A stretch of DNA of 22,528 nt, taken from the IMG/VR virus record IMGVR_UViG_3300027714_000136, positions 1-22,528 of that record. The stretch is one strand, 5' to 3'. The notes below the pieces were generated by a model. That model was not told the DNA's origin. It saw only the letters and a program-made list of their open reading frames with translations, and did no database searches. Positions 8,575 to 15,664 of this stretch are shown in pieces. How positions within the stretch are numbered: the stretch's first letter is position 1; each line of letters starts with the position of its first letter. This stretch comes from a virus. Both the position numbers and the translations under genes were made by a program.

Positions 8575-9162
8575 ATGGCTTGTACAGCACTAACAAAAGG
8601 TAGGGGACTCGACTGTAATAGAATCAGTGGAGGAATAAAATTCGTTTATTTCGGAGTTTACGACCAATTTACAGCACCAATAGAAACAACAGGACTTCCT
8701 GTTACAGCAGGAGAAGTTACTGACTTAGAAATGGGTTCAAATGACTTATACAGATACACAATGCCTTTAGGTGTTGCTAGTCTTACAGATACAATCGTGG
8801 GTTCGAGAGAAAATGGCAGTATTTACTATACGCCTTCTTTGAGTGTAATTCTTAACAGACTTACAAAAGAAGACCAAAACCAAATCAAACTATTAGGAGC
8901 AACTAAACTTGTATGCTTTGCTCAATTAAACGCAACTTTACCTTCAGGAACAGATGTTATTGTTGCTTTAGGAGTTACTAATGGAATGGAACTTAATGCA
9001 GGAACTATGGACTCAGGTGCAGCTTGGGGAGATAGAGGAGGATATACTCTTACTTTTGACGGAATGGAGGCTTCTCCTTTTCCAATGGTAGCAGACTATC
9101 CAATAGCAACAGGACCTTTCACAAATGCAGGGTTTAATTTTGGTTCAATAGTTACATCTTAA
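8575..9162 (+). CDS. Virion protein, possible tail tube protein
   Basis: This is a 195-residue protein with a beta-rich, Gly/Thr-rich composition. Its N-terminus reads ACTALTKGRGLDCNRISGG and then KFVYFGVYD; similar starts are seen in structural proteins of Bacteroidota phages. The middle part contains alternating strands and an RLTKEDQNQIKLLG helix (about 102-116). A YTLTFDGMEASPFP segment lies near 155-170. It lies just after the major capsid gene and is followed by a terminator, so it is probably abundant in the virion. A tail-tube role is an inference from length, beta content and the 'GYTLT..G.E..P' pattern; a capsid-associated role cannot be excluded. Confidence 0.65.
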   Translation: MACTALTKGRGLDCNRISGGIKFVYFGVYDQFTAPIETTGLPVTAGEVTDLEMGSNDLYRYTMPLGVASLTDTIVGSRENGSIYYTPSLSVILNRLTKEDQNQIKLLGATKLVCFAQLNATLPSGTDVIVALGVTNGMELNAGTMDSGAAWGDRGGYTLTFDGMEASPFPMVADYPIATGPFTNAGFNFGSIVTS

Positions 9163-9189
9163 ATTTCTTATCTGTTTTCTTATAATCTT

Positions 9190-9224
9190 AAAAGGGTAGC
9201 TTAATTGTTACCCTTTTTCTTTTC
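9190..9224 (+). terminator. Intrinsic transcription terminator
   Basis: AAAGGGTA (9191-9198) pairs perfectly with TACCCTTT (9209-9216); the stem can be extended by A9190-T9217. The loop is 10 nt and a T-rich run, TTTTTCTTTT, follows from 9214. This is the clearest intrinsic terminator in the window. It ends the transcript covering the capsid gene and the 195-residue protein. The next gene starts 37 nt further on. Confidence 0.8.
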
Positions 9225-9243
9225 CAAATAAAAACTGACTTTT

Positions 9244-9254
9244 TCTATTATATA
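9244..9254 (+). promoter_or_regulatory. TCTATTATATA intergenic element, copy 3
   Basis: Third exact copy of the 11-bp element, between the terminator at 9190-9224 and the ATG at 9261. The surrounding bases make an imperfect palindrome, TCTATTATATAGTAGA. Because transcription should largely stop just upstream, a promoter is expected here, and this is the only recurring element in the gap. No TAnnTTTG box was seen. Confidence 0.45.
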
Positions 9255-9260
9255 GTAGAT

Positions 9261-9749
9261 ATGATACAAGCCTACACAGAATCAAACTTTAAAGCATACT
9301 TATCTACGGAAGATAATCGTATTGATACATCTGTACTTAAAAGAAATATAAGGTTCTTAGTTAAACTTATTAATGATATGGACGGAAGTATAGACTACGT
9401 ATATCCTGCTGAAGTTATCAATAATAGATTTACTGAAATGACTTTCACTTATGAGGCTGATGCTCTTACAGTTAATATGTTTGATGGAGAAGTTCATTTA
9501 TTACCTTCAGGATATTGGAAGTATGAGGTTTATGAAGTAAGTTGGATAGGAACAGCAAGTCTTAACGCAGAACAAGCACCATCAACAGAAACAGAAGTTA
9601 TTACTCCTATAGGAGATAATATAGGAGTAGTTCAAGGCTTAGTAACAAAAGGAAAGCTATATTTAGCAGAAAAAGATGGAACAGAACAAGTACAATACAC
9701 ACAACATCCTGAACCTTCAGGAACTAACTATATATATTACGGACAATAA
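9261..9749 (+). CDS. Virion-module protein of unknown function
   Basis: This is a 162-residue protein, first gene after the terminator. The N-terminal half (about 1-105) is mixed alpha/beta and acidic, including NIRFLVKLINDMDGSIDYVY and a TEMTFTYEADALTVNMFDGE stretch. A low-complexity linker of Ala, Thr, Glu and Pro lies at about 108-118, and a short C-terminal part is rich in Gln, Tyr and Pro (about 140-162). No membrane segment, signal peptide or catalytic motif was found. The two-part layout is common for minor virion or fibre-attachment proteins, and the position between the capsid and adhesin genes supports a structural role, but no family was recognised. Confidence 0.65.
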   Translation: MIQAYTESNFKAYLSTEDNRIDTSVLKRNIRFLVKLINDMDGSIDYVYPAEVINNRFTEMTFTYEADALTVNMFDGEVHLLPSGYWKYEVYEVSWIGTASLNAEQAPSTETEVITPIGDNIGVVQGLVTKGKLYLAEKDGTEQVQYTQHPEPSGTNYIYYGQ

Positions 9750-9758
9750 ATTAAAATT

Positions 9759-10043
9759 ATGGCAATAGAAAACGTACAACAACTCTTAACAGAGCAATTA
9801 GGAAAGAATAGATGTGATGTCTTTACGACAACAGCAATGACTGACAAAGATTATTATGCAGTCTACTTTGTAACAGAAAGCGTTATTGAAGAAATAGTTG
9901 CATCTAATATACAAGCGGTAACAGGAAGTTCAGCACTTAACCTACATACGACTATCGCAGCAGGAACAACTTTGTTCTTAAACGTTACTGCTATCACTTT
10001 GACGAGTGGAATTGCTATAGGTTACTACGACAAAGTAATATAA
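9759..10043 (+). CDS. Small virion-module protein of unknown function
   Basis: This is a 94-residue protein starting 9 nt after its upstream neighbour, behind the A-rich leader AATTAAAATT typical of this genome. After a short helical start (VQQLLTEQLG) it is beta-rich with many Thr, Ala and Ile residues, and contains Gly-Thr-Thr-Leu-Phe-Leu-Asn-Val and Gly-Ile-Ala-Ile-Gly-Tyr-Tyr turns near the end. The composition resembles small capsid decoration or fibre-associated proteins, but this is only a resemblance. Its stop codon overlaps the next ATG by one base. No family recognised. Confidence 0.62.
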   Translation: MAIENVQQLLTEQLGKNRCDVFTTTAMTDKDYYAVYFVTESVIEEIVASNIQAVTGSSALNLHTTIAAGTTLFLNVTAITLTSGIAIGYYDKVI

Positions 10044-10210
10044 TGAAGTTAGCACTTGGAATGTCATTGCCTTCAAGTAACAAGGGAGGAGTAACACCTG
10101 TACAAAAGCAAGTAAATGACTTTAAGGCTAGGGTTATTGCTGATGGTGGAGTATTTGAAGCTAAGGCTTGTTTAGAAGCACAATTAGTAATATTAAATAA
10201 TATACAATGA
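10043..10210 (+). CDS. Small 55-residue protein upstream of the adhesin
   Basis: A short frame begins at an ATG overlapping the previous stop (TAATG) and ends in a TGA overlapping the adhesin ATG (ATGA). It fills the gap exactly, which is strong evidence that it is a real gene. The protein reads MKLALGMSLPSS, then a helix containing NDFKARVIADGGVFEA and KACLEAQL. A similar 'RV.ADGG..EA..C' pattern is found in small frames next to fibre genes of other Bacteroidota phages, from recall. There is no membrane segment. A role linked to the adhesin is inferred from coupling alone. Confidence 0.62.
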   Translation: MKLALGMSLPSSNKGGVTPVQKQVNDFKARVIADGGVFEAKACLEAQLVILNNIQ

Positions 10211-12093
10211 GTTTATTAGATGATGTAAGTATTGTAGTAACTCCTAATGGGTATAAGGCAGGAGAATTGTATGCAGTTGTACCTGTGCCTACTGAAGGTG
10301 CTGAAGAAGTTACTAATGGAGATTTTGCTACCGATAGTGATTGGGTAAAAGGTACAGGGTGGGCTATATCAGGTGGAACTGCTAATTGTGATGGTAGTCA
10401 ATCAGGGAATACAGATTTAACACAAATTATTGCAACAAGCGTAGGTAAACAATATAAAATAACATATACTGTATCTAATTATTCAGCAGGAAGCATAAAA
10501 ATACGTTTAAATTCAGGGAATGTTTCGTTATCAAAATCAAGTAATGGTACTTTTACAGAAGTATTATCAGGTCAAGGAGGTGGATTTAGTTTAAGGGCTG
10601 ATTTAGATTTTACAGGCTCAATAGACAACGTATCAGTAAAAGAATACACAGCAGCTGATATGGATGTTACAAGAGCAACAGCAGCTACAAGAGTAGATGA
10701 AGCAGGATTAGTTAATTATGCTGAGATTTTAGGAAGTGAGTTAGTAAATTGTGTTAATTTTGATTGTGCTGACCCTGCTGCAGTTTGGAATGAAGGTACA
10801 GGATGGAGTTTTTCAGGAGGTAAGGCTATATATGATGGAACGGGTGGAACATCTCCAATTGCTCAGTCTGATGTTATAGAGGTAGGTAAACAATATAAAA
10901 TAACTATAGAGGTTTTATCAAACGAAGGCTCAGGCTCTAATACTTTATTTTTAGGAGGAACTATATTAAGTACAGGTAATTTATCTGTTGGAACACACAC
11001 ATTTTTTGGTTCAACAAATAATACAAGTGTTGCTTTAACTATATATGGCAGAAGTGGAGAAGTTTTTGAAATAGGAAGTTTTTCAGCAAAAGAAGTTACA
11101 AGAGATAACGTACCTCGTATAGACTACACAGGAGGAGGTTGTCCACATATATTAGCAGAACCACAGAGGACTAATTTAGTTACTTATAGTGAGGATTTTA
11201 GTCAGTCGGCTTGGGTAAAAAGTGGAGTTACTCTAACTTCTAATTACTCTACATCACCTGACGGAACTTTAAATGCAACACGAGTAACAGGTTCATCTTC
11301 AAATTCACTACTTCAATCGTTTGTTTACTTCAGCAATGAAAGTCAAACAGTTATAGTTTCGTTTTACGCTAAAGGTACAGGTAAATTTAGAATAAAGAAT
11401 ACACAAGGAAATGTTGTGGATAATTATTCTTCAAATTATGACGCTACAAGTGATTGGGAGAGATACAGTTATACAATAACTAATACTTCATCTTCAAGCG
11501 GTGTTCAAATAGTTGGCATTGCAGGAAACAGTACAGGAGCTGCTTATGATTTAAGTATTTGGGGTATGCAGTTAGAGATTGGCTCATATCCAACAAGTAT
11601 AATTCCAACCTCAGGAAGTACAGTTACAAGAAACCAAGACCAATTCTCAAGAGATGGTATAAGTAGTTTGATTAATAGTACAGAGGGGGCATTCTTTTTA
11701 GAGATGGCTGCTTTATCAAATGATAGTACAAATAGACAATTAACTTTCTCTGATGGAACTGATACAAATAGAATAGTTCTAAAATATGATAATCAAAGTA
11801 ATGTCATCCAATCTTTCAATAGAGTTGGTGGAGTTGAAACTGCTTTTTTAGCGGCAACCGTATCAGATATAACACAATTTAACAAAATAGCTGTCAAGTA
11901 TAAACTAAATGATTACGCTTTATGGATTGGAGGGGTTGAGGTAGATACCGATACGACAAGCACAACATTTGCATCATCTGTATTAAATGAGTTATCTTTT
12001 GGAACAACCTCTAATCTATTCGGCAAAGTAAAACAACTACAAGTCTACAAGACAGCTTTAACAGATACTCAATTAGCAGCATTAACTTCATAA
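10207..12093 (+). CDS. Tail fibre/adhesin with tandem carbohydrate-binding-like domains and a LamG-like C-terminal domain
   Basis: This is a 628-residue protein with four apparent beta-sandwich units. Units 1 (about 32-148) and 2 (about 175-298) share a 'GTGW..SGG.A..DG' start and an identical GKQYKIT segment. Unit 3 (about 320-480) has the YSEDFSQSAWVKSG start and QLEIGSYPTSIIPTSGS end typical of CBM4_9-like fibre domains. Unit 4 (about 485-628) ends in GKVKQLQVYKTALTDTQLAAL, the usual end of a LamG/concanavalin-like domain. The linker TRATAATRVDEAGLVNYAE continues as RIDYTGGGCP only after unit 2, so that unit looks inserted. The protein probably binds host surface glycans. It overlaps the upstream small gene (ATGA) and sits next to the 119-residue and portal genes. 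Confidence 0.8.
   Translation: MSLLDDVSIVVTPNGYKAGELYAVVPVPTEGAEEVTNGDFATDSDWVKGTGWAISGGTANCDGSQSGNTDLTQIIATSVGKQYKITYTVSNYSAGSIKIRLNSGNVSLSKSSNGTFTEVLSGQGGGFSLRADLDFTGSIDNVSVKEYTAADMDVTRATAATRVDEAGLVNYAEILGSELVNCVNFDCADPAAVWNEGTGWSFSGGKAIYDGTGGTSPIAQSDVIEVGKQYKITIEVLSNEGSGSNTLFLGGTILSTGNLSVGTHTFFGSTNNTSVALTIYGRSGEVFEIGSFSAKEVTRDNVPRIDYTGGGCPHILAEPQRTNLVTYSEDFSQSAWVKSGVTLTSNYSTSPDGTLNATRVTGSSSNSLLQSFVYFSNESQTVIVSFYAKGTGKFRIKNTQGNVVDNYSSNYDATSDWERYSYTITNTSSSSGVQIVGIAGNSTGAAYDLSIWGMQLEIGSYPTSIIPTSGSTVTRNQDQFSRDGISSLINSTEGAFFLEMAALSNDSTNRQLTFSDGTDTNRIVLKYDNQSNVIQSFNRVGGVETAFLAATVSDITQFNKIAVKYKLNDYALWIGGVEVDTDTTSTTFASSVLNELSFGTTSNLFGKVKQLQVYKTALTDTQLAALTS
10441..10904 (+). repeat. 23-bp exact direct repeat inside the adhesin gene
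   Basis: Bases 10441-10463 and 10882-10904 are identical over 23 bp (beginning GTAGGTAAACAATATAAA) and encode the same GKQYKIT peptide in the first and second carbohydrate-binding-like units. The flanking bases differ at once. Identity at the DNA level, with surrounding protein only loosely similar, points to duplication or recombination between domain copies. Confidence 0.85.
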
Positions 12094-12094
12094 T

Positions 12095-12454
12095 ATGAAT
12101 ATATACAAATTACAATACACAGACAAAGCAGAAGGAGATGCTGACTTACTTGCTAAAGGTACTTATGAAGTAGTAACTGAAGAAGGTGTTACTCAAGATG
12201 TGTACAGAAATGGAACTCAGGCAATCGTCTTTATAAATAAGATAGTAGAGATACCTGCAACATATGATAAAGATGGTAAAGAGATAACTCCACCTGTTTA
12301 TTATGATGGAGTTTTTTACGACCTAATGACAACAGAAGAAATTGACTTTGGAATACACGAGTTATTTCCTGTAGATTGTGTACATTCGTTTTTAGGTTAC
12401 GAAAAGAACGCAGAAGGTACAGATGTAGACCCTGATGAATTAATAATAGAATAA
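12095..12454 (+). CDS. Virion-module protein of unknown function
   Basis: This 119-residue acidic protein lies 1 nt after the adhesin stop and 1 nt before the portal start. It begins MNIYKLQYTDKAEGDADLLAKG and contains a Pro-rich turn (EIPATYDKDGKEITPPVYYDG, about residues 49-69). The last 20 residues are strongly acidic (EGTDVDPDELIIE). Proteins of this kind often sit beside fibre genes in Bacteroidota phages. It might help fibre folding or attachment, but no family is recognised and the role is only inferred from position. Confidence 0.62.
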   Translation: MNIYKLQYTDKAEGDADLLAKGTYEVVTEEGVTQDVYRNGTQAIVFINKIVEIPATYDKDGKEITPPVYYDGVFYDLMTTEEIDFGIHELFPVDCVHSFLGYEKNAEGTDVDPDELIIE

Positions 12455-12455
12455 A

Positions 12456-14459
12456 ATGGATAAGATAATTTCAGTAGATTTAAGCACCTCAACAGCTCCT
12501 CTAGTACAAGAGGTTAGAGGGAAGGATTGGATTGAGTACGGCGACGCTAATGGCGAATGGCGAAACCTCTACCCACAGTTCTTAATTGACCTTTACTATT
12601 CAAGTTCAATAACAGCTGCAATCGTAAATGCAACTGCTGAAATGATTTCAGGAGAAGACTTAGTAATAACTGATGAAGATGATAGAGATGAAGAAGCAAG
12701 AGTAAAGCTTCAGAACTTTATGAATAACGCTAACTCTAATGAAACACTACACGAGGTCTTGAAAAAAGTATCATTTGACTTTAAGCTACAAGGAGCATTT
12801 GCACTTAACATTGTATGGTCAAAAGACAGAACACAGATAGCTGAGATTTATCATATTCCGTGTGAGAAGATTAGATGTGAACGTCCTGATGAATTTGGCA
12901 AGACTAACGCTTACTATGTATCAGGAGATTGGGCAAACACAAGAACTAACAAGCCATACAGAGTTCCTGCTTTTAATGTAAACGATAGAACTTCTCCTAA
13001 TCAAATTCTTTACACAGGTCTTTATAGTCCTAATATGAATTCTTATTTTACAAGTGATTACATTTCTTGTAATAATTGGGCGTTAATTGATTCTAAAGTT
13101 TCAGAGTTTCACTTAAATAATATATCTAACGGCTTCACAGGTTCGTTTATGATTTCCTTTGCTAACGGAATACCAACAGCTGAAGAAAGAAATCAGATAG
13201 AAAGAAGCTTAGAATCTAAATTTACGTCAGAAAAAAATGCAGGAAAATTTGTATTGACTTTCTCAGACGACAAGACTAGAGTTCCTGAAATAACTTCTAT
13301 TAGTCCTTCAGATTTAGACAAGCAATATATAGCACTTCAAGAACTACTTACTAGCAACATCCTCTCAGGTCATAGGGTAACTTCTAAGACACTTATGGGC
13401 TTGGATAGTGCTAACGGTTTCAGTTCAAATGCCGACGAGCTTTTAAACGCTTCTAATTTTTACTTAAATACAGTTGTGATGCCATTCCAAGGGCAAATCT
13501 TAAAAGTGTTACACAAGATATTCCAAGTAAACAATATGGATATGCCTGTTCAGTTTGTACAACTTAAACCAATTACAATTCAATTTGATTCCGAAACGAT
13601 TAGAGATGTAATGACTCAGGACGAAATAAGGGAAGAAATAGGGCTACCACCTTTAGAAGGAGAAGTAGCAGAAGATTTTAAACAAGACTTTGCTAAAGTT
13701 GGAATGATTGACGGAAAGCCTGTATTTGACACAATAGAAGAAGCCTTAGCGAGTGCAAAGACTTTAGGGTGTGAAGGCTACCATACGCACGATTATGAAG
13801 GGAAGGAAGTCTATATGGCTTGTGAAGGGCATACAGAAGCTACAGAGCTTTCAAAGTTCATAGAGGAGTTTGGAGAAGATATGTCAGATGATTGGGAATT
13901 AGTAGAAGAAGAAGTAGTAGATGGAGAGCACCAAGACTTTAACTATGAAGAAGTATTAAACGATATAGCAGGAGAAAAGATTGAACTAGCTTCAACAGGT
14001 AGAGCAATTCCTAGTCGTAAGTCTGAGCAAGATGGTATCTCTAAAAAGTCGTATGATTACTTTAGAGTTAGATATGTTTATTCTCAAGATAACTTCTTAA
14101 CTAATAAGTCAGGAACTAAAAGAGAATTTTGCAGACAAATGACAGGACAAAATAAACTCTACCGAAAGGAAGATATTATTAATATGGGAAGTAAAGCAGT
14201 TAATCCAGGCTTTGGCAGAGATGGAGCTAATACTTACTCTATATGGCTTTATAAAGGAGGACCTCAATGTTTCCACTTTTGGAGTCGTAGGATTTACAAG
14301 ACAGTTATAGGAGAATCTAAGACTACTAAGATAGAAGATGCTGATATGATTGGCTATACAAAAGCTAGGTCAGAAGGCTTTACAGCTAAGAAGAACGATA
14401 AGCTAGTAGCAACACCACCAAGAAAAATGAAAAATAACGGATATATAAACGCAAGATAA
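12456..14459 (+). CDS. Portal protein with a long Cys/His-rich C-terminal extension
   Basis: This is a 667-residue protein. Residues of about 20-400 read as a phage portal: YSSSITAAIVNATAEMISGE near the N-terminus, an acidic stem-like region and ISPSDLDKQYIALQELLTSNILSGHRV, ending in DEIREEIGLPPLEGE, the common portal clip/crown ending. A further 265 residues follow. Residues 416-460 include Cys439, His443, His445, Cys456 and His459 in CEGYHTHDYEGKEVYMACEGH. Residues 535-625 form a second block with TKREFCRQM and QCFHFWSRR. Such extensions are not part of ordinary portals, which usually have 400-550 residues. The portal assembles as a dodecamer at the capsid vertex and passes DNA. It is followed 2 nt later by a head-tail adaptor gene. 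Confidence 0.8.
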   Translation: MDKIISVDLSTSTAPLVQEVRGKDWIEYGDANGEWRNLYPQFLIDLYYSSSITAAIVNATAEMISGEDLVITDEDDRDEEARVKLQNFMNNANSNETLHEVLKKVSFDFKLQGAFALNIVWSKDRTQIAEIYHIPCEKIRCERPDEFGKTNAYYVSGDWANTRTNKPYRVPAFNVNDRTSPNQILYTGLYSPNMNSYFTSDYISCNNWALIDSKVSEFHLNNISNGFTGSFMISFANGIPTAEERNQIERSLESKFTSEKNAGKFVLTFSDDKTRVPEITSISPSDLDKQYIALQELLTSNILSGHRVTSKTLMGLDSANGFSSNADELLNASNFYLNTVVMPFQGQILKVLHKIFQVNNMDMPVQFVQLKPITIQFDSETIRDVMTQDEIREEIGLPPLEGEVAEDFKQDFAKVGMIDGKPVFDTIEEALASAKTLGCEGYHTHDYEGKEVYMACEGHTEATELSKFIEEFGEDMSDDWELVEEEVVDGEHQDFNYEEVLNDIAGEKIELASTGRAIPSRKSEQDGISKKSYDYFRVRYVYSQDNFLTNKSGTKREFCRQMTGQNKLYRKEDIINMGSKAVNPGFGRDGANTYSIWLYKGGPQCFHFWSRRIYKTVIGESKTTKIEDADMIGYTKARSEGFTAKKNDKLVATPPRKMKNNGYINAR

Positions 14460-14461
14460 CT

Positions 14462-15034
14462 ATGAGCTACGTACTATTTATATCAGAAGCTAAATTAAAG
14501 GACTCTACGGCAATCAATCTTAATGTTGATGTAGACCTACTACTTCCTTACGTTAGGCAAGCACAGAAGCTCTATGTGGAAACTAAGCTAGGTACAGACT
14601 TGAATCAAAAGCTTAAAGACTTAATTGTTGCAGGAACAGTAAATTTACCTGCTAATGCAGCTTACAAGACTTTGCTAGATGATTACGTTGGAGATATGCT
14701 CCCAAATTGGGCATTTTACCACGCTATCCCATTCCTAAGATTTAAGATAGAAAATGGAAATATATATTCCAAAACCTCTGAGACTGGGAATAGTTTAAGC
14801 ACGGAGGAATCTCAGCACCTAAGAGAAGAAGTTAGAAATACAGCGGAATACTATACTGAACGAATGATTGACTACATCTGTAATAATAATTCACTTTTTC
14901 CTGAATACTCTACAAATACAGGTGCAGATGTAGACCCTGATAGAAATGCGTTTTACAACGGAATGAATCTTGAACGACCACAAAATCAAGGAACAAATTT
15001 TACATTAAGAAACGTATTAGGAAATCTAAATTAA
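14462..15034 (+). CDS. Head-tail adaptor protein (DUF6712-like)
   Basis: This is a 190-residue, largely helical protein. It starts with a short strand (SYVLFISEAKLKDSTAI), followed by helices: LLPYVRQAQKLYVETKLG, an acidic TLLDDYVGDMLPNWAFYHAIPFL stretch, and a Glu/Arg-rich helix (EESQHLREEVRNTAEYYTERMIDYI). This pattern matches phage head-completion/adaptor proteins of Bacteroidota phages (DUF6712-like, from recall), which attach below the portal. It directly follows the portal gene, which supports this. The C-terminal 45 residues are Asn-rich and probably extended. Its stop overlaps the next ATG by one base. Confidence 0.68.
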   Translation: MSYVLFISEAKLKDSTAINLNVDVDLLLPYVRQAQKLYVETKLGTDLNQKLKDLIVAGTVNLPANAAYKTLLDDYVGDMLPNWAFYHAIPFLRFKIENGNIYSKTSETGNSLSTEESQHLREEVRNTAEYYTERMIDYICNNNSLFPEYSTNTGADVDPDRNAFYNGMNLERPQNQGTNFTLRNVLGNLN

Positions 15035-15177
15035 TGAAGAAATACTACAAGACAAAACCTATTAATATTACTAAACTCAAATCGTATTTACAAGATGCCG
15101 ATAAAAAAAACAATTCAAGAAATATCAGAAGTAGCAGTCCTAAACACAACGGTATTAAGCGTAACGACGTTCACTAA
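15034..15177 (+). CDS. Small basic 47-residue protein, overlapping the next gene
   Basis: A short frame opens on the ATG that overlaps the adaptor stop (TAATG) and runs to TAA at 15175. The protein is basic and hydrophilic (MKKYYKTKPINITKLKSYLQ, then several Asn, Arg, Ser and Lys). It overlaps the 55-residue membrane-protein frame (15095-15262) by 83 nt in another reading frame. The coupled start is evidence for translation, but the overlap and lack of a known family make it uncertain. If real, it would be a rare long overlap in an otherwise tightly packed but little-overlapping genome. Confidence 0.45.
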   Translation: MKKYYKTKPINITKLKSYLQDADKKNNSRNIRSSSPKHNGIKRNDVH

Positions 15178-15262
15178 TATAGAGTTAGCTCTAAAGATTA
15201 TTCTATTAGTTGTTTCAATAGCTTATACAATAGATAAGTGGTGTAAACATAAAAAAAAATGA
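15095..15262 (+). CDS. Small membrane protein, holin-like
   Basis: A 55-residue frame starts at ATG 15095, inside the previous short frame, and ends with TGA overlapping the next ATG (ATGA at 15259). Residues of about 29-46 form one hydrophobic helix (IELALKIILLVVSIAYTI), followed by the positively charged end DKWCKHKKK. One membrane helix, small size, a basic C-terminus and direct coupling to a probable cell-wall enzyme fit a holin-like or lysis-accessory protein. The sequence alone does not prove lysis function. A second candidate holin follows at 15665. Confidence 0.62.
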   Translation: MPIKKTIQEISEVAVLNTTVLSVTTFTNIELALKIILLVVSIAYTIDKWCKHKKK

Positions 15263-15663
15263 TAAACCTCTTATTAATTAGAGATACATTCAGTAAGGTT
15301 AGTACATTAGGTGAATTATTTTTAAATGGGGAAAGGATGTGCGACACCTTAGAAAATCCTTGGATAGATAATCAAAGGAATATAAGTTGTATTCCTGAAG
15401 GCGAATATCCTGTAAGACTTAGATACCCTAGAGAATCAGGGACTAGAGATTACTTACACCTATTAGTTCAAGATGTTCCTAATAGAGATTGGATATTATT
15501 CCACAGAGGAAATACAGCTAAAGATACTAGTGGTTGTATTCTAGTAGGAATAGGGACTGAACAGGACGTTGTTCATAACTCTGTCTTAGCTATCGACTTA
15601 TTAATCAAAGAAATACTTAATTTAGGCGGCGAAAACATTAATCTAATAATTAAAAATAAATAA
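15259..15663 (+). CDS. DUF5675 family protein, possible cell-wall-acting lysis enzyme
   Basis: This is a 134-residue protein. It has the DUF5675 layout from recall: an N-terminal strand followed by LGELFLNGERMCDTLENPW, then PEGEYPVRLRYPRESG, and a central FHRGNTAKDTSGCILVG. His82 and Ser91-Gly92-Cys93 in this last segment resemble the catalytic His and Ser-x-Gly-Cys of YkuD-type L,D-transpeptidases, which act on peptidoglycan crosslinks. A cell-wall-acting role is therefore plausible but inferred. There is no signal peptide. It lies between two small membrane proteins that could be holins, with which it would form a lysis cassette. No other lysozyme or amidase was seen in the window. Confidence 0.72.
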   Translation: MINLLLIRDTFSKVSTLGELFLNGERMCDTLENPWIDNQRNISCIPEGEYPVRLRYPRESGTRDYLHLLVQDVPNRDWILFHRGNTAKDTSGCILVGIGTEQDVVHNSVLAIDLLIKEILNLGGENINLIIKNK

Positions 15664-15664
15664 T

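Noticed and set aside
10207-12093. Adhesin as target of a diversity-generating retroelement
   Set aside because: No reverse transcriptase and no template-like near-copy of the 3' end were seen in the window; the 23-bp repeat is between domains and not at the gene end.
15171-15182. TCACTAATATAG, a 12-base match to the intergenic repeat at 22506
   Set aside because: It lies inside the coding sequence of the 55-residue frame and lacks the GGCGAA half, so it is most likely chance.
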